64,000 nt of DNA. Source: Pseudomonas sp. B21-023 (GTDB lineage: Bacteria > Pseudomonadota > Gammaproteobacteria > Pseudomonadales > Pseudomonadaceae). A model generated the notes under the pieces. The model saw nothing but the letters and a program-made list of their open reading frames with translations, made no database searches and was not told the DNA's origin. Location: NCBI RefSeq assembly GCF_024749165.1, contig NZ_CP087190.1:4189501-4253500 (forward strand), read 5' to 3'. The stretch's first letter is position 1. The number at the start of each line of letters is the position of its first letter. This document shows, piece by piece, positions 42,693 through 51,957 of the stretch. The position numbers and the translations under genes are program-made.

Positions 42693-43832
42693 TTACCCAT
42701 GCGCGCCGACTAGCATCCGCTGATACAACGCCAACAGCTTCCGCTCCTGTGCCTGCCAGCTCAGAGGCCGGAGATCAGCAAACTCAAACCTGTCTTGGGA
42801 GCCTTCCATCCTCAGCACAGCCTCACGAATGCTGCCGACCTCAAGCTCACAGCACTCGCCGATGCCATACTCCTGAAGCACCGCTCGAATATCAGGAAAG
42901 TCCGATGCGAGCACGGGAATACCGGCAAAGCAATATTCGAATAGCTTATTTGGCAAACAATAGTAGCTGCTCAAAGAAACATTCTGGATCATGCACAGAC
43001 CGACATCAGCCGACTGCACAATCGGTACCACCTGCGCGTGTGGCACAGCCTCGTGCACATGCACGTTTGGCCTTTCAGAAGCCCGTTGAGCAAGCTCACC
43101 GTGCAGCGCTCCATAGCCCATGAATACGATATGCGCATTAACCCGTGGGTCGCTGAAGGCATCGACCAGCAAATCAATGCCGCGCCCCTTCACAAGAATG
43201 CCGACATATATAAAGATTTTTTTGTCTGAGGGTATAGAAAAGCGCGTTCGCAAATACTCGCCCTCAAACTGAGAGCCCGCCGCGAATACCGGAGAATTAA
43301 GTATCACTGCCGAGGGCTTCTGACCTAAATTGTCGTGATACCAACGCTCGATTGAAGGACTCACTACAATAAGCGTGTCGACGAAGCGCCATATTAACTT
43401 TTCGACTAGCAGGGTCAGTTTCCCCTGTATTGGCGCGATACCATTTCGGTTCGACTCCAGCTCATGAGCATCATAAACAAGCCGCGCCCGCGTGATACCT
43501 TTGAGCAGCCAGCCCAGTGGCAAGACCAACGTATCGTGACAATGAATGACGTCAGGCCGCATGCGAATGACACGCGGCAATACTCTTGCAAAGAATTCGA
43601 GAAAAATCAGAGCATGTTTGAGCGCGCGCGGCACAAACGTCAGCTTTCTAGACCGAATGTCAAGCGAAGCGACTTCCGCACGCACCGATTGATCAGCTAT
43701 TGCTGTCGCCTCATCCCGCATAATACCAACACCACTCACCGCATACCCGGCCCTGCCGAGTACGTCCATTTCTTTCAATATGCGCGAATCGGAGCGGATA
43801 TCAGTATGCGTCAAATGAAAAACTTTCTTCAT
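42693..43832 (-). CDS. Family-4 glycosyltransferase, copy 1 of a tandem duplication
   Basis: A 379-residue GT-B enzyme, start MKKVFHLTHTDIRSDSR after an AGG site. It has the same motifs as its neighbour (HCHDTLVLPLG, YDAHELESNRNG, YVGILVKGRGID, EYCFAGIPVLASDFPDI). The close match over the C-terminal half and weaker match near the start indicate a duplication followed by divergence, perhaps with a new acceptor specificity. A 206-base non-coding gap separates the copies. Confidence 0.88.
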   Translation of the reverse strand: MKKVFHLTHTDIRSDSRILKEMDVLGRAGYAVSGVGIMRDEATAIADQSVRAEVASLDIRSRKLTFVPRALKHALIFLEFFARVLPRVIRMRPDVIHCHDTLVLPLGWLLKGITRARLVYDAHELESNRNGIAPIQGKLTLLVEKLIWRFVDTLIVVSPSIERWYHDNLGQKPSAVILNSPVFAAGSQFEGEYLRTRFSIPSDKKIFIYVGILVKGRGIDLLVDAFSDPRVNAHIVFMGYGALHGELAQRASERPNVHVHEAVPHAQVVPIVQSADVGLCMIQNVSLSSYYCLPNKLFEYCFAGIPVLASDFPDIRAVLQEYGIGECCELEVGSIREAVLRMEGSQDRFEFADLRPLSWQAQERKLLALYQRMLVGAHG

Positions 43833-43896
43833 CACGAACCTAAACACGAAAAGTCTTATAATTTATATACAGCACAGACCCCCATACCAGCCGGTG

Positions 43897-45351
43897 CTAC
43901 AGGCTCCGCCTCGGCACGGAACTCAACGCCACGAGCAGACTGGCAACAACGCCTGGCAAAGAAAATACTGTGTCGCCTGAAATCAGGGAGTATGGCAGAG
44001 CCATCATCAGCAAGGCGATATGAATAACACTCCCCTGGCGCCAAACCACCCACAACGGCCACACATAGAACGCAACTGCAACAAGTCCAAAAAAGAACCC
44101 ACCAATCAACCATTCGGTCATGATGGCCATGTGCGGATAATGAAACTTATCACAGGAGGAGAATGTGCAGGAAAAAAGCTCATGATGACGCCAGCCCTGC
44201 GGCAGTAACCCCAGGTTTGAGAAGGCCAACTTCCAGTAACTTAAACGGGACCCCGCACCCAATGCCCCGTCCGACATGGTACCCAACATCGCGGATGGTG
44301 CAGAACGATTGATCTTGATAATCGCGTTCGCACCAGCACCTGGACTTGACTCTGCTTTCGCGTCCGCAGCTGCCCCCAAACTCAACTCTGCTTCCGCGAT
44401 TGCACCTGCACCTGTACCTGTACCTGTACCTGTACCTGTACCTGTACCTGTACCTGTACCTGTACCTGTACCTGCACTCAACTCTGTTTCCGCGCTCGCA
44501 CCCGCACTTAACTCTTCTTTTGCACTTCCGCTTAATTTTTCTTTATCGAAGCTTAAAATCTTAGAGTAAGGCTCTTTTCCGTACCTGAATCGCTCGAACG
44601 ACTCACTGTCGGCAATTGCGTAAACTGCCAACGTACTCACCACGACCAAAAGCGATGCCCTGAGCCATGCTGCCCGCCCCTCCAGAAGCACCATCACGAA
44701 CGGCAGGAACACCATGAGCACGAGAAATCTTCGGGAACTCGAAAGTGCACCTGCAGCAATCAAAATCGGCAAGCCGAACCAGAGTCGATTCCTCACACAG
44801 CCTAAAGCCGCAACCAACCAAAGAAAACCAAGATTATTGTAGTTAACGCACAACGCAGAACCCGCGGGATAACTGCCACAACTATCGAGCAGAAAACCAA
44901 TCAGGTAACCTCGGTACAGCAGGGCAGCCTTGGCAAGCCCAAACAAGGCGGTAACCAAACCCAATGGTATCAGCACCGCAAAAAAGCCTTTCGACACGTC
45001 CTCGCCGGCTAAAAAATAAATAAACAACAGGCCAGACGCTATGATCAGTTCTTTAATGACTAGGTGCGCATATGCCGTGTCGGTAACGCCCAATGCAACG
45101 ACATGAAGGCTGATCAACAGCACCATCGGCAAAATTGCAGCAGAGGGGAACTTGACAGGACGGCGCCAGAGAAAGGCCAGCAGAATAAAAGGCAGAAGGC
45201 CGACCAGCAGCCAACGCAAAGAAAAAAACTCCGCATAAAAGGGGAACGCCAGCGCAACGCCAGCCCAAAAGCTTTTGTTCAACCAAGGAGCTTTATCCAA
45301 ACGCAGGTTGCTTGCGTCGCGTTGATCTGTATTCATCTGCAATGCCGTCAC
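43897..45351 (-). CDS. O-antigen polymerase/ligase-like membrane protein with (Gly-Thr) repeat
   Basis: A 484-residue protein with about ten membrane helices, poorly conserved as usual for Wzy/WaaL proteins. A large periplasmic loop (about residues 250-390) holds a low-complexity stretch. It includes ten Gly-Thr pairs encoded by ten perfect copies of a six-base unit, flanked by Ala/Glu/Ser-rich sequence. After it come the HYPHMAIMTEWL and GWRHHELF segments, resembling the His-containing Wzy_C/ligase motif. It probably polymerises O-units, as no other candidate Wzy is present. The start is GTG with AGGGACG upstream; an ATG 15 bases later is an alternative. Confidence 0.75.
   Translation of the reverse strand: MTALQMNTDQRDASNLRLDKAPWLNKSFWAGVALAFPFYAEFFSLRWLLVGLLPFILLAFLWRRPVKFPSAAILPMVLLISLHVVALGVTDTAYAHLVIKELIIASGLLFIYFLAGEDVSKGFFAVLIPLGLVTALFGLAKAALLYRGYLIGFLLDSCGSYPAGSALCVNYNNLGFLWLVAALGCVRNRLWFGLPILIAAGALSSSRRFLVLMVFLPFVMVLLEGRAAWLRASLLVVVSTLAVYAIADSESFERFRYGKEPYSKILSFDKEKLSGSAKEELSAGASAETELSAGTGTGTGTGTGTGTGTGTGTGAGAIAEAELSLGAAADAKAESSPGAGANAIIKINRSAPSAMLGTMSDGALGAGSRLSYWKLAFSNLGLLPQGWRHHELFSCTFSSCDKFHYPHMAIMTEWLIGGFFFGLVAVAFYVWPLWVVWRQGSVIHIALLMMALPYSLISGDTVFSLPGVVASLLVALSSVPRRSL
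44405..44476. repeat. Hexanucleotide tandem repeat (CCTGTA)10 inside the polymerase gene
   Basis: Ten perfect CCTGTA units run from 44411 to 44470, flanked by one CCTGCA variant on each side. In the coding (minus) strand they read as Gly-Thr pairs. The unit length of six keeps the frame, so copy-number changes would alter the loop length, not stop translation. Confidence 0.97.
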
Positions 45352-45416
45352 TTTTGCGTCCCTACCGAATTTTCATTGCACTCAGCGAACCTACGAACAT
45401 GTGCCCGCACACGCCC

Positions 45417-46685
45417 CTACGCCACGACATCAACGACGCTTCCACGCGCCGCCTTGTACTGCAAAAAGGAATGAACCATATAAAAAAACGAAACCACACA
45501 CACGTATGCAACAATTGCCAACTTGTAACTTCCGCCTAATGAATCAGATATATAAAACACCGCCACCACCGACAACACCCGAAGCAATTGCCAGATTGAG
45601 TCCAGCATCAACCAACCTCGCAACAGCAGGGTATTGCTCAACGGCAGAGAAAGCGTCTGAAAGAACATGAGCACCGCGACTACCGCAGCGATTTCACCAG
45701 CGCCACGCCAGGTCTCACCGAACACAAACGCAAAAATATCTGGCCCGAACAGCAGTATTGGCACCATCGGCAGAAACGCATAGAAAAACAGGCGCTTGAA
45801 CGAAAACAGAAATATACCCAAGCATTCCCCGCGCGCCACAAACTCCTCGGCCGCACGCTGCCGGTACACATCACCAATGGCATTGGCAAACAGACTCAAC
45901 GGCGCAGTCATGACGCGCTGGGCAAGCGAATACAAACCCGCAACACTAGGGCCGTAAAGCACGGTAAGCAACAGCAGGGGTAGCTCATTCGCCCCCACAT
46001 TCATGACTTGCCCCGGAACCATGAATTTGGGATAGCTTTTATACTTGCGTGCAACGCACAGTATGCGAATGAAGTTGACGCGCCGAAGCTTCCCGCGGCC
46101 CTCCTGACGATAAGAAACGAAAAAAAACAGTACCGAAACGAACTGCCCTAGCAACTGACCGACAATCAAGCCTGCCAATCCGAACCTGGCCAGCCCTGCC
46201 ATCAGTTGCACTACACCCGCACAGCCACTTTGCACCACTCGACTGACCGCCATATTTTTATAGTAACCGTGGCGATTAGCCCAAAAATTCAGCGCGTAAT
46301 AGCACCCGAGAATAAAGGTGGCACAGGGCACTAGGTACAGCCATGGTCCAATGGCGGGATGGCCTAGCAGCGTAACGATGGCGTTGTCGCTGATCACCAG
46401 AAGAGCCATCAGCAGCAGGCTGATCGACAAGCTAAGCAACAACGCCAACGCAACCAGATTGACCGCCTCGTTTTCGTACTTGGGTACGACGATGGCCAGG
46501 TCGTACTTCCCGGTGACCAGTACCGTCAGCATCGCACAAATAGAGGCGTACAGGGCGAATATGCCGAAGTCTTCGGGCGTATACAGCCGCGTCAGGATAG
46601 GCGCTAATGCAATAGGTAGCGCCTGAGCCAAACCGGTACCGGTCATCAACGTCATGACGCTTCTGGTAAAACTATTCTTTGGCAT
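45417..46685 (-). CDS. wzx: O-unit flippase (Wzx-type), second copy
   Basis: A 422-residue polytopic protein of the polysaccharide transport (oligosaccharide flippase) family, with about 12 helices. The N-terminus shows LMTGTGLAQALPIALAPILTRLY, very similar to the other flippase at 50,114-51,400. It would move lipid-linked O-units to the periplasmic face. The start MPKNSFTRSV was chosen over a longer frame because the membrane domain begins there. It lies directly upstream of the polymerase gene. Confidence 0.85.
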   Translation of the reverse strand: MPKNSFTRSVMTLMTGTGLAQALPIALAPILTRLYTPEDFGIFALYASICAMLTVLVTGKYDLAIVVPKYENEAVNLVALALLLSLSISLLLMALLVISDNAIVTLLGHPAIGPWLYLVPCATFILGCYYALNFWANRHGYYKNMAVSRVVQSGCAGVVQLMAGLARFGLAGLIVGQLLGQFVSVLFFFVSYRQEGRGKLRRVNFIRILCVARKYKSYPKFMVPGQVMNVGANELPLLLLTVLYGPSVAGLYSLAQRVMTAPLSLFANAIGDVYRQRAAEEFVARGECLGIFLFSFKRLFFYAFLPMVPILLFGPDIFAFVFGETWRGAGEIAAVVAVLMFFQTLSLPLSNTLLLRGWLMLDSIWQLLRVLSVVAVFYISDSLGGSYKLAIVAYVCVVSFFYMVHSFLQYKAARGSVVDVVA

Positions 46686-46823
46686 ATTCACATCAACACA
46701 TGAGCCCGGCGCTGCTTTGGCGCACGACAGCCCCCAATCAACCACTGTCACGGTTCGGGTTACGGGGCATCCATGACAAGAACCGTCGTCTGCAGAGATG
46801 CAAACAGATGCTCAGGAGCAGGA

Positions 46824-48215
46824 TCACATCGACACACGGTTGCTGACATCCATTCTCGCAACATTGCAATACAGTTCACGCTGCGCACGCTCGTGGAAGG
46901 ACGAGTTATGCCAAAGCAAGGTGAAACAGCCGTCAACCATAGCACAGGCCGACTTCAATTCATCGAATTTCTTCTGCGCTCGCTCACCGAGCCCCAGACC
47001 GAGGTACATCGAACTGATAATCGTGCATTCCATGGCAATGAGCGGCCGAATCCGCAGCGGCAGTATTTGCCCGGCAACCGGATCGAATGCGGGGTACTCG
47101 AAGCACGTACCACACCGGAAACCCGGACGGTCTGCATAACCCAATGTACTGTCGTAGTCCATGCCAGCATCAGCCCAGCCACGCAAGGTAACAGGCTGCT
47201 GCCAGCGCAGGTAATGCATTCTCCCTCCCCACTGCGCCTGGACAATCCCCTCTTCCCTGGCGATGCCACGTAATCGCGAGACTTCATCCAAGATGACCTG
47301 CGGATTGCGATAGCTGCCATAGCTGGGATGCAAGCCTATCTCGTGCCCACGTGCGTGTATCCGACGCATCAACTGCCGGATGGCGGGATGCTCAGGATAG
47401 TAATCGGCATCGCGCCGAGCATCCGTTCGGCCGCAGATGAAATAGAACGCGCTACGCAGGTTGTGCGCCTCGGATTGATCCATGATCCAATCAAAGGTAT
47501 TGAACGGATCAGCAGCGTGCAGTGCCTTACGAGTACCCAGTTTGACCAGGGGAGCCGCTATACAGGCGCGAACGTCGCGACGCTTGAGCAGATCGCCCGC
47601 CATCATCCGCCCGATCATTGACCAGGGCTTGAAGCCGTAAAGGCTAGGCGTATCGACATCGTGAGACAACTTAACGCTGAACGCATGCTTGCTGAGTTTG
47701 AGTCCAGGCCAGACCTTACGTATTACTTGGCCAAGCACATGCAGCCACTCGTCAACGATTGGGCGCTCCAGATAGCCCTGCCTATAGGCATGTGAGGCAG
47801 TCGCGGGAAACCGCCCATGATTGTCTAGGTCGCAACGACCTATTTCTTCCTGACGGGTCAGCATCCAATAGACAAAGCCCAGGACATCGTAGCCAATGTG
47901 GTATCCGTGCCCTGTTGCCCTGATCAATGGCAGATCGAGGCTGCATACACCCGGTGCCGGCAACTCACCATGCAAGGCTGTCGACCAGCCTTCGGCACTA
48001 CCGCTCCACTTCGTACAGGGCAGATCAGAATCGGCGCGCACAAAAGTGGCACCGTCGAGCGCGAGCGTAATTTCACCGGGTTCACTCTGGCGACTGATCA
48101 CCAGCGCACTGCCATCTCCAACGCGAAGCCAAAAGCGCTGCCCAAATCGCTCCTTCAGCACTACCTCCAACCAGAGAAGTGCCGCCGCAGTGTGCCAAGA
48201 CATGAGTTCGCGCAT
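46824..48215 (-). CDS. Polysaccharide deacetylase family protein (DUF7033-type N-terminus)
   Basis: A 463-residue protein. Residues ~1-150 form the DUF7033-like domain (GYHIGYDVLGFVYWMLTRQEE). The NodB-like deacetylase domain follows with LSHDVDTP (metal Asp pair) and GHEIGLHPSYGSY (metal His pair), then a barrel-end LLWHNSSF motif. Relatives remove N-acetyl groups in exopolysaccharide or O-antigen assembly. There is no signal peptide, so it probably acts on lipid-linked or nucleotide sugars in the cytoplasm. The start ATG overlaps the upstream stop (TGATG). Confidence 0.82.
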   Translation of the reverse strand: MRELMSWHTAAALLWLEVVLKERFGQRFWLRVGDGSALVISRQSEPGEITLALDGATFVRADSDLPCTKWSGSAEGWSTALHGELPAPGVCSLDLPLIRATGHGYHIGYDVLGFVYWMLTRQEEIGRCDLDNHGRFPATASHAYRQGYLERPIVDEWLHVLGQVIRKVWPGLKLSKHAFSVKLSHDVDTPSLYGFKPWSMIGRMMAGDLLKRRDVRACIAAPLVKLGTRKALHAADPFNTFDWIMDQSEAHNLRSAFYFICGRTDARRDADYYPEHPAIRQLMRRIHARGHEIGLHPSYGSYRNPQVILDEVSRLRGIAREEGIVQAQWGGRMHYLRWQQPVTLRGWADAGMDYDSTLGYADRPGFRCGTCFEYPAFDPVAGQILPLRIRPLIAMECTIISSMYLGLGLGERAQKKFDELKSACAMVDGCFTLLWHNSSFHERAQRELYCNVARMDVSNRVSM

Positions 48216-49174
48216 CAACCGGCCCTAATAGTCCTTATGAATTGAAGGGTTCTTATGACTCTGGAATTGGTCTTGCTGATCACCGAGTACGGCGCCTGAG
48301 TGGCACCAAATCCACGGAAAAAACGCTCGACCGGCTCGATCATTGAGCCTTCAAAATCAAATTTTCTGGTGACAGTGGCGGCAAATTGGATGGCATGCCA
48401 CATGCATAGGCTGGTCGCTCCACTGTTACGTAGGTCCGGATCACCACCACCGAGCAGATAATAGGCACTATTGCTGTCCCAGAGAATAAATACGCCAGCA
48501 TGCTCCCGACCTTGGTCATCGACAGCCACAAACAGCTTGCAGGCATTTTGCGCCATCGCCGCCGCGTGAATTCCCAACGCTACTTCACTGGAGTATGGGA
48601 CCTGCAGCGACTGGCGGTCGAAGACCTTCTTGTTCAACGCAAGGAAACTTTCAAACGAGCAATCGGTCCGCACCTTAACAGCAAATTTTTTTTCGGCTTT
48701 TCTGATGTCGGTTCGAATATTCGTGTCGAAGCCGCTCCATATGGCCTCCAGGTCGTCCAACTGCTCAATTCGGTAGGTGTAGCGCGTACTTTGCTCGTAA
48801 CCCAACCAATACAGAGGCAGCCAATTGTTGCGCTCACAGTACCAATTCTGTTTGTATTGGGCATAGGCGGGCAGCGACTGATAGAGACCCTGCAGAAGAT
48901 TTTTTTCCTTGGCCAAACGACGAGCACTTCTGGCCTCACCTGAACGCAGCCAAGGCCCGAGATGCGGCGTCAATATCGGCTGGCCGATAAGCCTCAAACC
49001 AAAACGCATGCGTGTGACATAGGGAAGCGACGCGACTATGACACCCTCGTGTTCGAGCAAAGCAACGTCCCACGCATCGCCAGCAACTGCATCCAACCAC
49101 CAGGCCTGGCTGAATAAAGGAATTCTCAACTCCTGTGAGCATAGCGCGCGGTATTTATCTCTATTTGTACTCAT
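48215..49174 (-). CDS. FemAB/GNAT-like acyltransferase
   Basis: A 319-residue protein whose C-terminal half (about 150-290) is a GNAT fold of the FemAB/BioF2-like type. Motifs are NIRTDIRKAEKKF, an AGVFILWDSNSAYYLLGGG strand pair and DFEGSMIEPVERFFRGFG. FemAB relatives in polysaccharide clusters attach an amino acid or acyl group to an amino sugar. It is coupled by overlap both to the formyltransferase (ATGA) and to the deacetylase (TGATG), suggesting joint action on one residue. Exact reaction unknown. Confidence 0.78.
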   Translation of the reverse strand: MSTNRDKYRALCSQELRIPLFSQAWWLDAVAGDAWDVALLEHEGVIVASLPYVTRMRFGLRLIGQPILTPHLGPWLRSGEARSARRLAKEKNLLQGLYQSLPAYAQYKQNWYCERNNWLPLYWLGYEQSTRYTYRIEQLDDLEAIWSGFDTNIRTDIRKAEKKFAVKVRTDCSFESFLALNKKVFDRQSLQVPYSSEVALGIHAAAMAQNACKLFVAVDDQGREHAGVFILWDSNSAYYLLGGGDPDLRNSGATSLCMWHAIQFAATVTRKFDFEGSMIEPVERFFRGFGATQAPYSVISKTNSRVIRTLQFIRTIRAG

Positions 49175-50117
49175 CTCTGCAAAATACCAACAATCAGCCG
49201 CTTCAAACTAAACTTGCGCGACAGAAAAATATAACCACCCCGTGCGGCAACGCAGTGCCTTCCCTGAAACCTGACCAACGAACCTTCCTTGTCTAAATGC
49301 TCAATCTTTATGAACTCTTCAACACACCACCGATGCCCAATGTACAGGCCAGTTGGCTGAGCGATGGCATTCAGCCAGAGCTCGGTCCCACGTAGCACGT
49401 GCCACACACGCTCGATGGGCCAACGCGCCCAATCGATGATGGTACCATGTTCGTCGGTTCGCAGATTACGGGCCCGGGGGTAGGGCTTACAGCCTGCCGC
49501 GTGCGCGTGGCGTTGCCACGCTCAATCGCATTCAGCGCATCCAACATCAGAGGAACCCCCACCTTGCCGATCAGCGTGTCAAGAACAGCGGGCGATTTCT
49601 CTCCCAATGCAATCGGTACGCGCCGCTGCGCCACAATATCCCCGGTGTCTTCACCAGCATCGAGATAGTGAACCGTAACCCCTGGATTCAGCTCCATATC
49701 ATAGTATTGCCAAAATGCGGGGTTAGGACCTCGATAAGCTGGCAAGTAGGAGGGGTGCATATTTATCACCCCAAGACGGGGCAACGACAGCAGCGATTCC
49801 TTCAATAACTGAGACATACTGAAGACTACGATGACGTCAGGACTCAAGTCCGCCACCCATCGCGCAACCTCGGCGTCTCTCCCTTTGCACAGATAATTAT
49901 AAGGCGTCTTCCTTGCCAGGCAGTAAGCTTTTAAATTCACGACTGCCGGGGTAAAAAGCTTGTAGACAAGGCTGAAAAATCGAAACAAAGGAGGCTGCGA
50001 GAACGAAATACTATAGTCTCGCGGCATGGACTCAATGACCCCGACAACCTCATGTGACGATTCGAACAACGGTTCAACCAATCGCGAAACACCTTGGGTA
50101 ATCAGTAACACCCTCAT
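49171..50117 (-). pseudogene. Sugar N-formyltransferase, interrupted by a one-base frameshift
   Basis: The 5' part (50117 to about 49480) encodes an N10-formyl-tetrahydrofolate transferase domain with INMHPSYLPAYRG (catalytic Asn-His) and DAGEDTGDI (catalytic Asp). The frame then shifts at a five-base C run (G5 at 49476-49480 on the plus strand). The C-terminal domain continues in another frame (RNLRTDEHGTIIDWARW, VWHVLRGTELW) to the stop at 49171, which still overlaps the next gene by ATGA. Adding one C restores a 315-residue protein. As read, translation ends about 35 codons after the shift. Such enzymes formylate 4-amino sugars of O-antigens. It could be a true mutation, phase variation or a sequencing error. 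Confidence 0.8.
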
Positions 50118-51400
50118 GCAGACCTCACACCTTGCAAATTAAAACCACCGCACGCTAGGCGATAGGAAATCAGCAAGTTCACCAGAAAGCAAAATGAATA
50201 GGCAATAGTGAAAAACACCAACGCCAGCCATTCTGACCCGAGCCAATAGCCAGCAAGAAATGCAACAACGACCAGCACGAACAGCATGACTTGCCATGCC
50301 AGATCCAGCTTTTGCGCTTCAGCTACAATGAAAACCATACTCAGCGGACTGGCAACGAAGCGCAGAAAAAACATCGGCACCAGAATTCTCGCATACTCGC
50401 CTGCAACACGCCATGGCTCACCAAATACCAACGCAAAAAAAACAGGCGCCACAAGAAAGAAAGCAAAAAATGGTAAAATCGAAACTATCAGTAAGCGCTT
50501 GAGCGTCTTCACATATACAAGCTTGCAGTTGCCAGTATCTATATAAGCACGACTGGCCTCCTGTCGAAAGACATCCCCTAGCGCCCCGGCCACTAGAGTG
50601 ATAGGCGCCCCCAGTACACGCTGCGTCAAATTATAAAAACCTACGCTACTTGCACTGAACATGACACTAAGAAGCATAATCGGCATCTGACTCGACGCCG
50701 TATTGAAACCGTGTGCAGCAATGAGGAATTTCGGGAAGTTTATGTACTTTTTCGCCCACACTGCCATTTGACCAAGGCAGATACCCCGCACGAAGCTTCG
50801 ATCCTCTCGCAACACCATGCGAGCCAAGGCCAACAACGCGAGCAACTGCCCTATCAACTGCCCCCAAACCAAGCCAGTGACACCCGCCCCCAGCGCCCCA
50901 CCTGCTAGTTGCCCACCTGAAGAACAGCCACTCTGCAAAGTGCGGCTTACAGCAAGACGCTTATATTGCCCCTTGCGATTGCACCAGTAGCTCAGACTTT
51001 GATAGCCCCCCATCAGCAAGGTTGATAAGGGAATCCAGTAGAGCCAAGGCGCTACCGCAGGGTTACCAAGGAGTTCGGCAATCGGAGCATTAAAAAAACA
51101 GACGAGAACGAACAGCGTGAAACTCAATAACATACTAAGCAGCGTCGACAGCGCGACGACTTGCATGGCATCGCGATCTTCCTTCGGTAGTAGAATGGCT
51201 TGCTCATAACGCCCCGTTACCAACACCGCAGCTATCGAGGCAATTGCCATGAACAGAGCAAATAGACCAAACTGCTCTGGACTGTAGATCCGGGTCAGTA
51301 TCGGACTGACTGCAATAGGTATTGCCTGGGCCAACCCCGTCCCGGTCATCAGCGTAATGACATTGCGCGCATACGCGCTTTGTGGAAGTAAGCGCCGCAT
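50114..51400 (-). CDS. wzx: O-unit flippase (Wzx-type), first copy
   Basis: A 428-residue polytopic protein of the same family as the gene at 45,417, with LMTGTGLAQAIPIAVSPILTR near the start and about 12-14 helices. Its stop overlaps the formyltransferase start (ATGA). Two related flippases in a single O-antigen locus are unusual; one may serve a different O-unit or be left over from a replaced cluster. No damage is visible in the frame. Confidence 0.85.
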   Translation of the reverse strand: MRRLLPQSAYARNVITLMTGTGLAQAIPIAVSPILTRIYSPEQFGLFALFMAIASIAAVLVTGRYEQAILLPKEDRDAMQVVALSTLLSMLLSFTLFVLVCFFNAPIAELLGNPAVAPWLYWIPLSTLLMGGYQSLSYWCNRKGQYKRLAVSRTLQSGCSSGGQLAGGALGAGVTGLVWGQLIGQLLALLALARMVLREDRSFVRGICLGQMAVWAKKYINFPKFLIAAHGFNTASSQMPIMLLSVMFSASSVGFYNLTQRVLGAPITLVAGALGDVFRQEASRAYIDTGNCKLVYVKTLKRLLIVSILPFFAFFLVAPVFFALVFGEPWRVAGEYARILVPMFFLRFVASPLSMVFIVAEAQKLDLAWQVMLFVLVVVAFLAGYWLGSEWLALVFFTIAYSFCFLVNLLISYRLACGGFNLQGVRSA

Positions 51401-51957
51401 GGGTTATTCCATCATCCTTTCGAACTCTTTTTTTCAGCAACCCTGTACATTCCAGCCTCCAGCATGCTCAGAGGAAGCACATCCAGACAGATCAACTGCT
51501 CCTGACAATGGCGCCGCCGGAAAAACCCAGCTCTCAAAATACAAGCAGGTTGCGCCTGCATAACGTTGGGCACATCTTCGCCTTCATACGCGGCCTGTAA
51601 CCATGCATCAAGGACCACAACGTGAGGCCCAGAAGATAAAACTGGATTTCAACAGCCAGCGACCAAGCCTGCTACAGCGGCCTCTCATGACTTTTTGCAA
51701 AGAAAGTAACGAAACAAAGGCCGCGTGCCAAAGCAAGCTGGGGCGATGCGCTTAAGCCGAGCGATGTAGAATGCCCTCAGCGTTACGAGCGCCTGAGAGT
51801 CTCGCCGGCTCAGCTTCTCAAGCAGGATGTTGACCATCAGGCACCCCGATATGCCCCCAACGAAGCCACCCGGCAGCCACGCCGGGTTGAAGTGAAAGCA
51901 TATGACAGCCAGCACCTACGCTTGCTATTGCTCTCGCCATATGCCTTAACTTGAAAC
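51401..51957. other. Non-coding region with gene remnants between wbpE-like and flippase genes
   Basis: No intact gene is present in these 557 bases. The right half contains the acyltransferase remnant described separately. The left part (51,412-51,545) has a minus-strand frame of 68 codons that shows no recognised similarity. A promoter for the flippase set may lie here. Confidence 0.6.
51550..51915 (-). pseudogene. Remnant of an OafA-type acyltransferase
   Basis: On the minus strand one frame reads LAVICFHFNPAWLPGGFVG, then SGCLMVNILLEKL and FYIARLKRIAPACFG, the first part of the acyltransferase-3 domain with the VDxFFVI segment missing. In another frame at about 51,665-51,630 is WSLAVEIQFYLLGL, the family's WSLSVEEQFYL hallmark. 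The middle and the rest of the gene are lost. It shows that this locus once had its own O-acetyltransferase. Confidence 0.75.

Noticed and set aside
44405..44476. CRISPR-like repeat
   Set aside because: The repeats are six bases and contiguous without spacers; it is a microsatellite in a coding frame.
44276..44569. Plus-strand frame made largely of the CCTGTA repeat (Pro/Val repeats)
   Set aside because: Repeat-driven open frame without a ribosome site, inside the membrane protein gene.
51412..51618. Minus-strand frame of 68 codons before the flippase gene
   Set aside because: No ribosome site or recognised similarity; it overlaps the decayed acyltransferase region.
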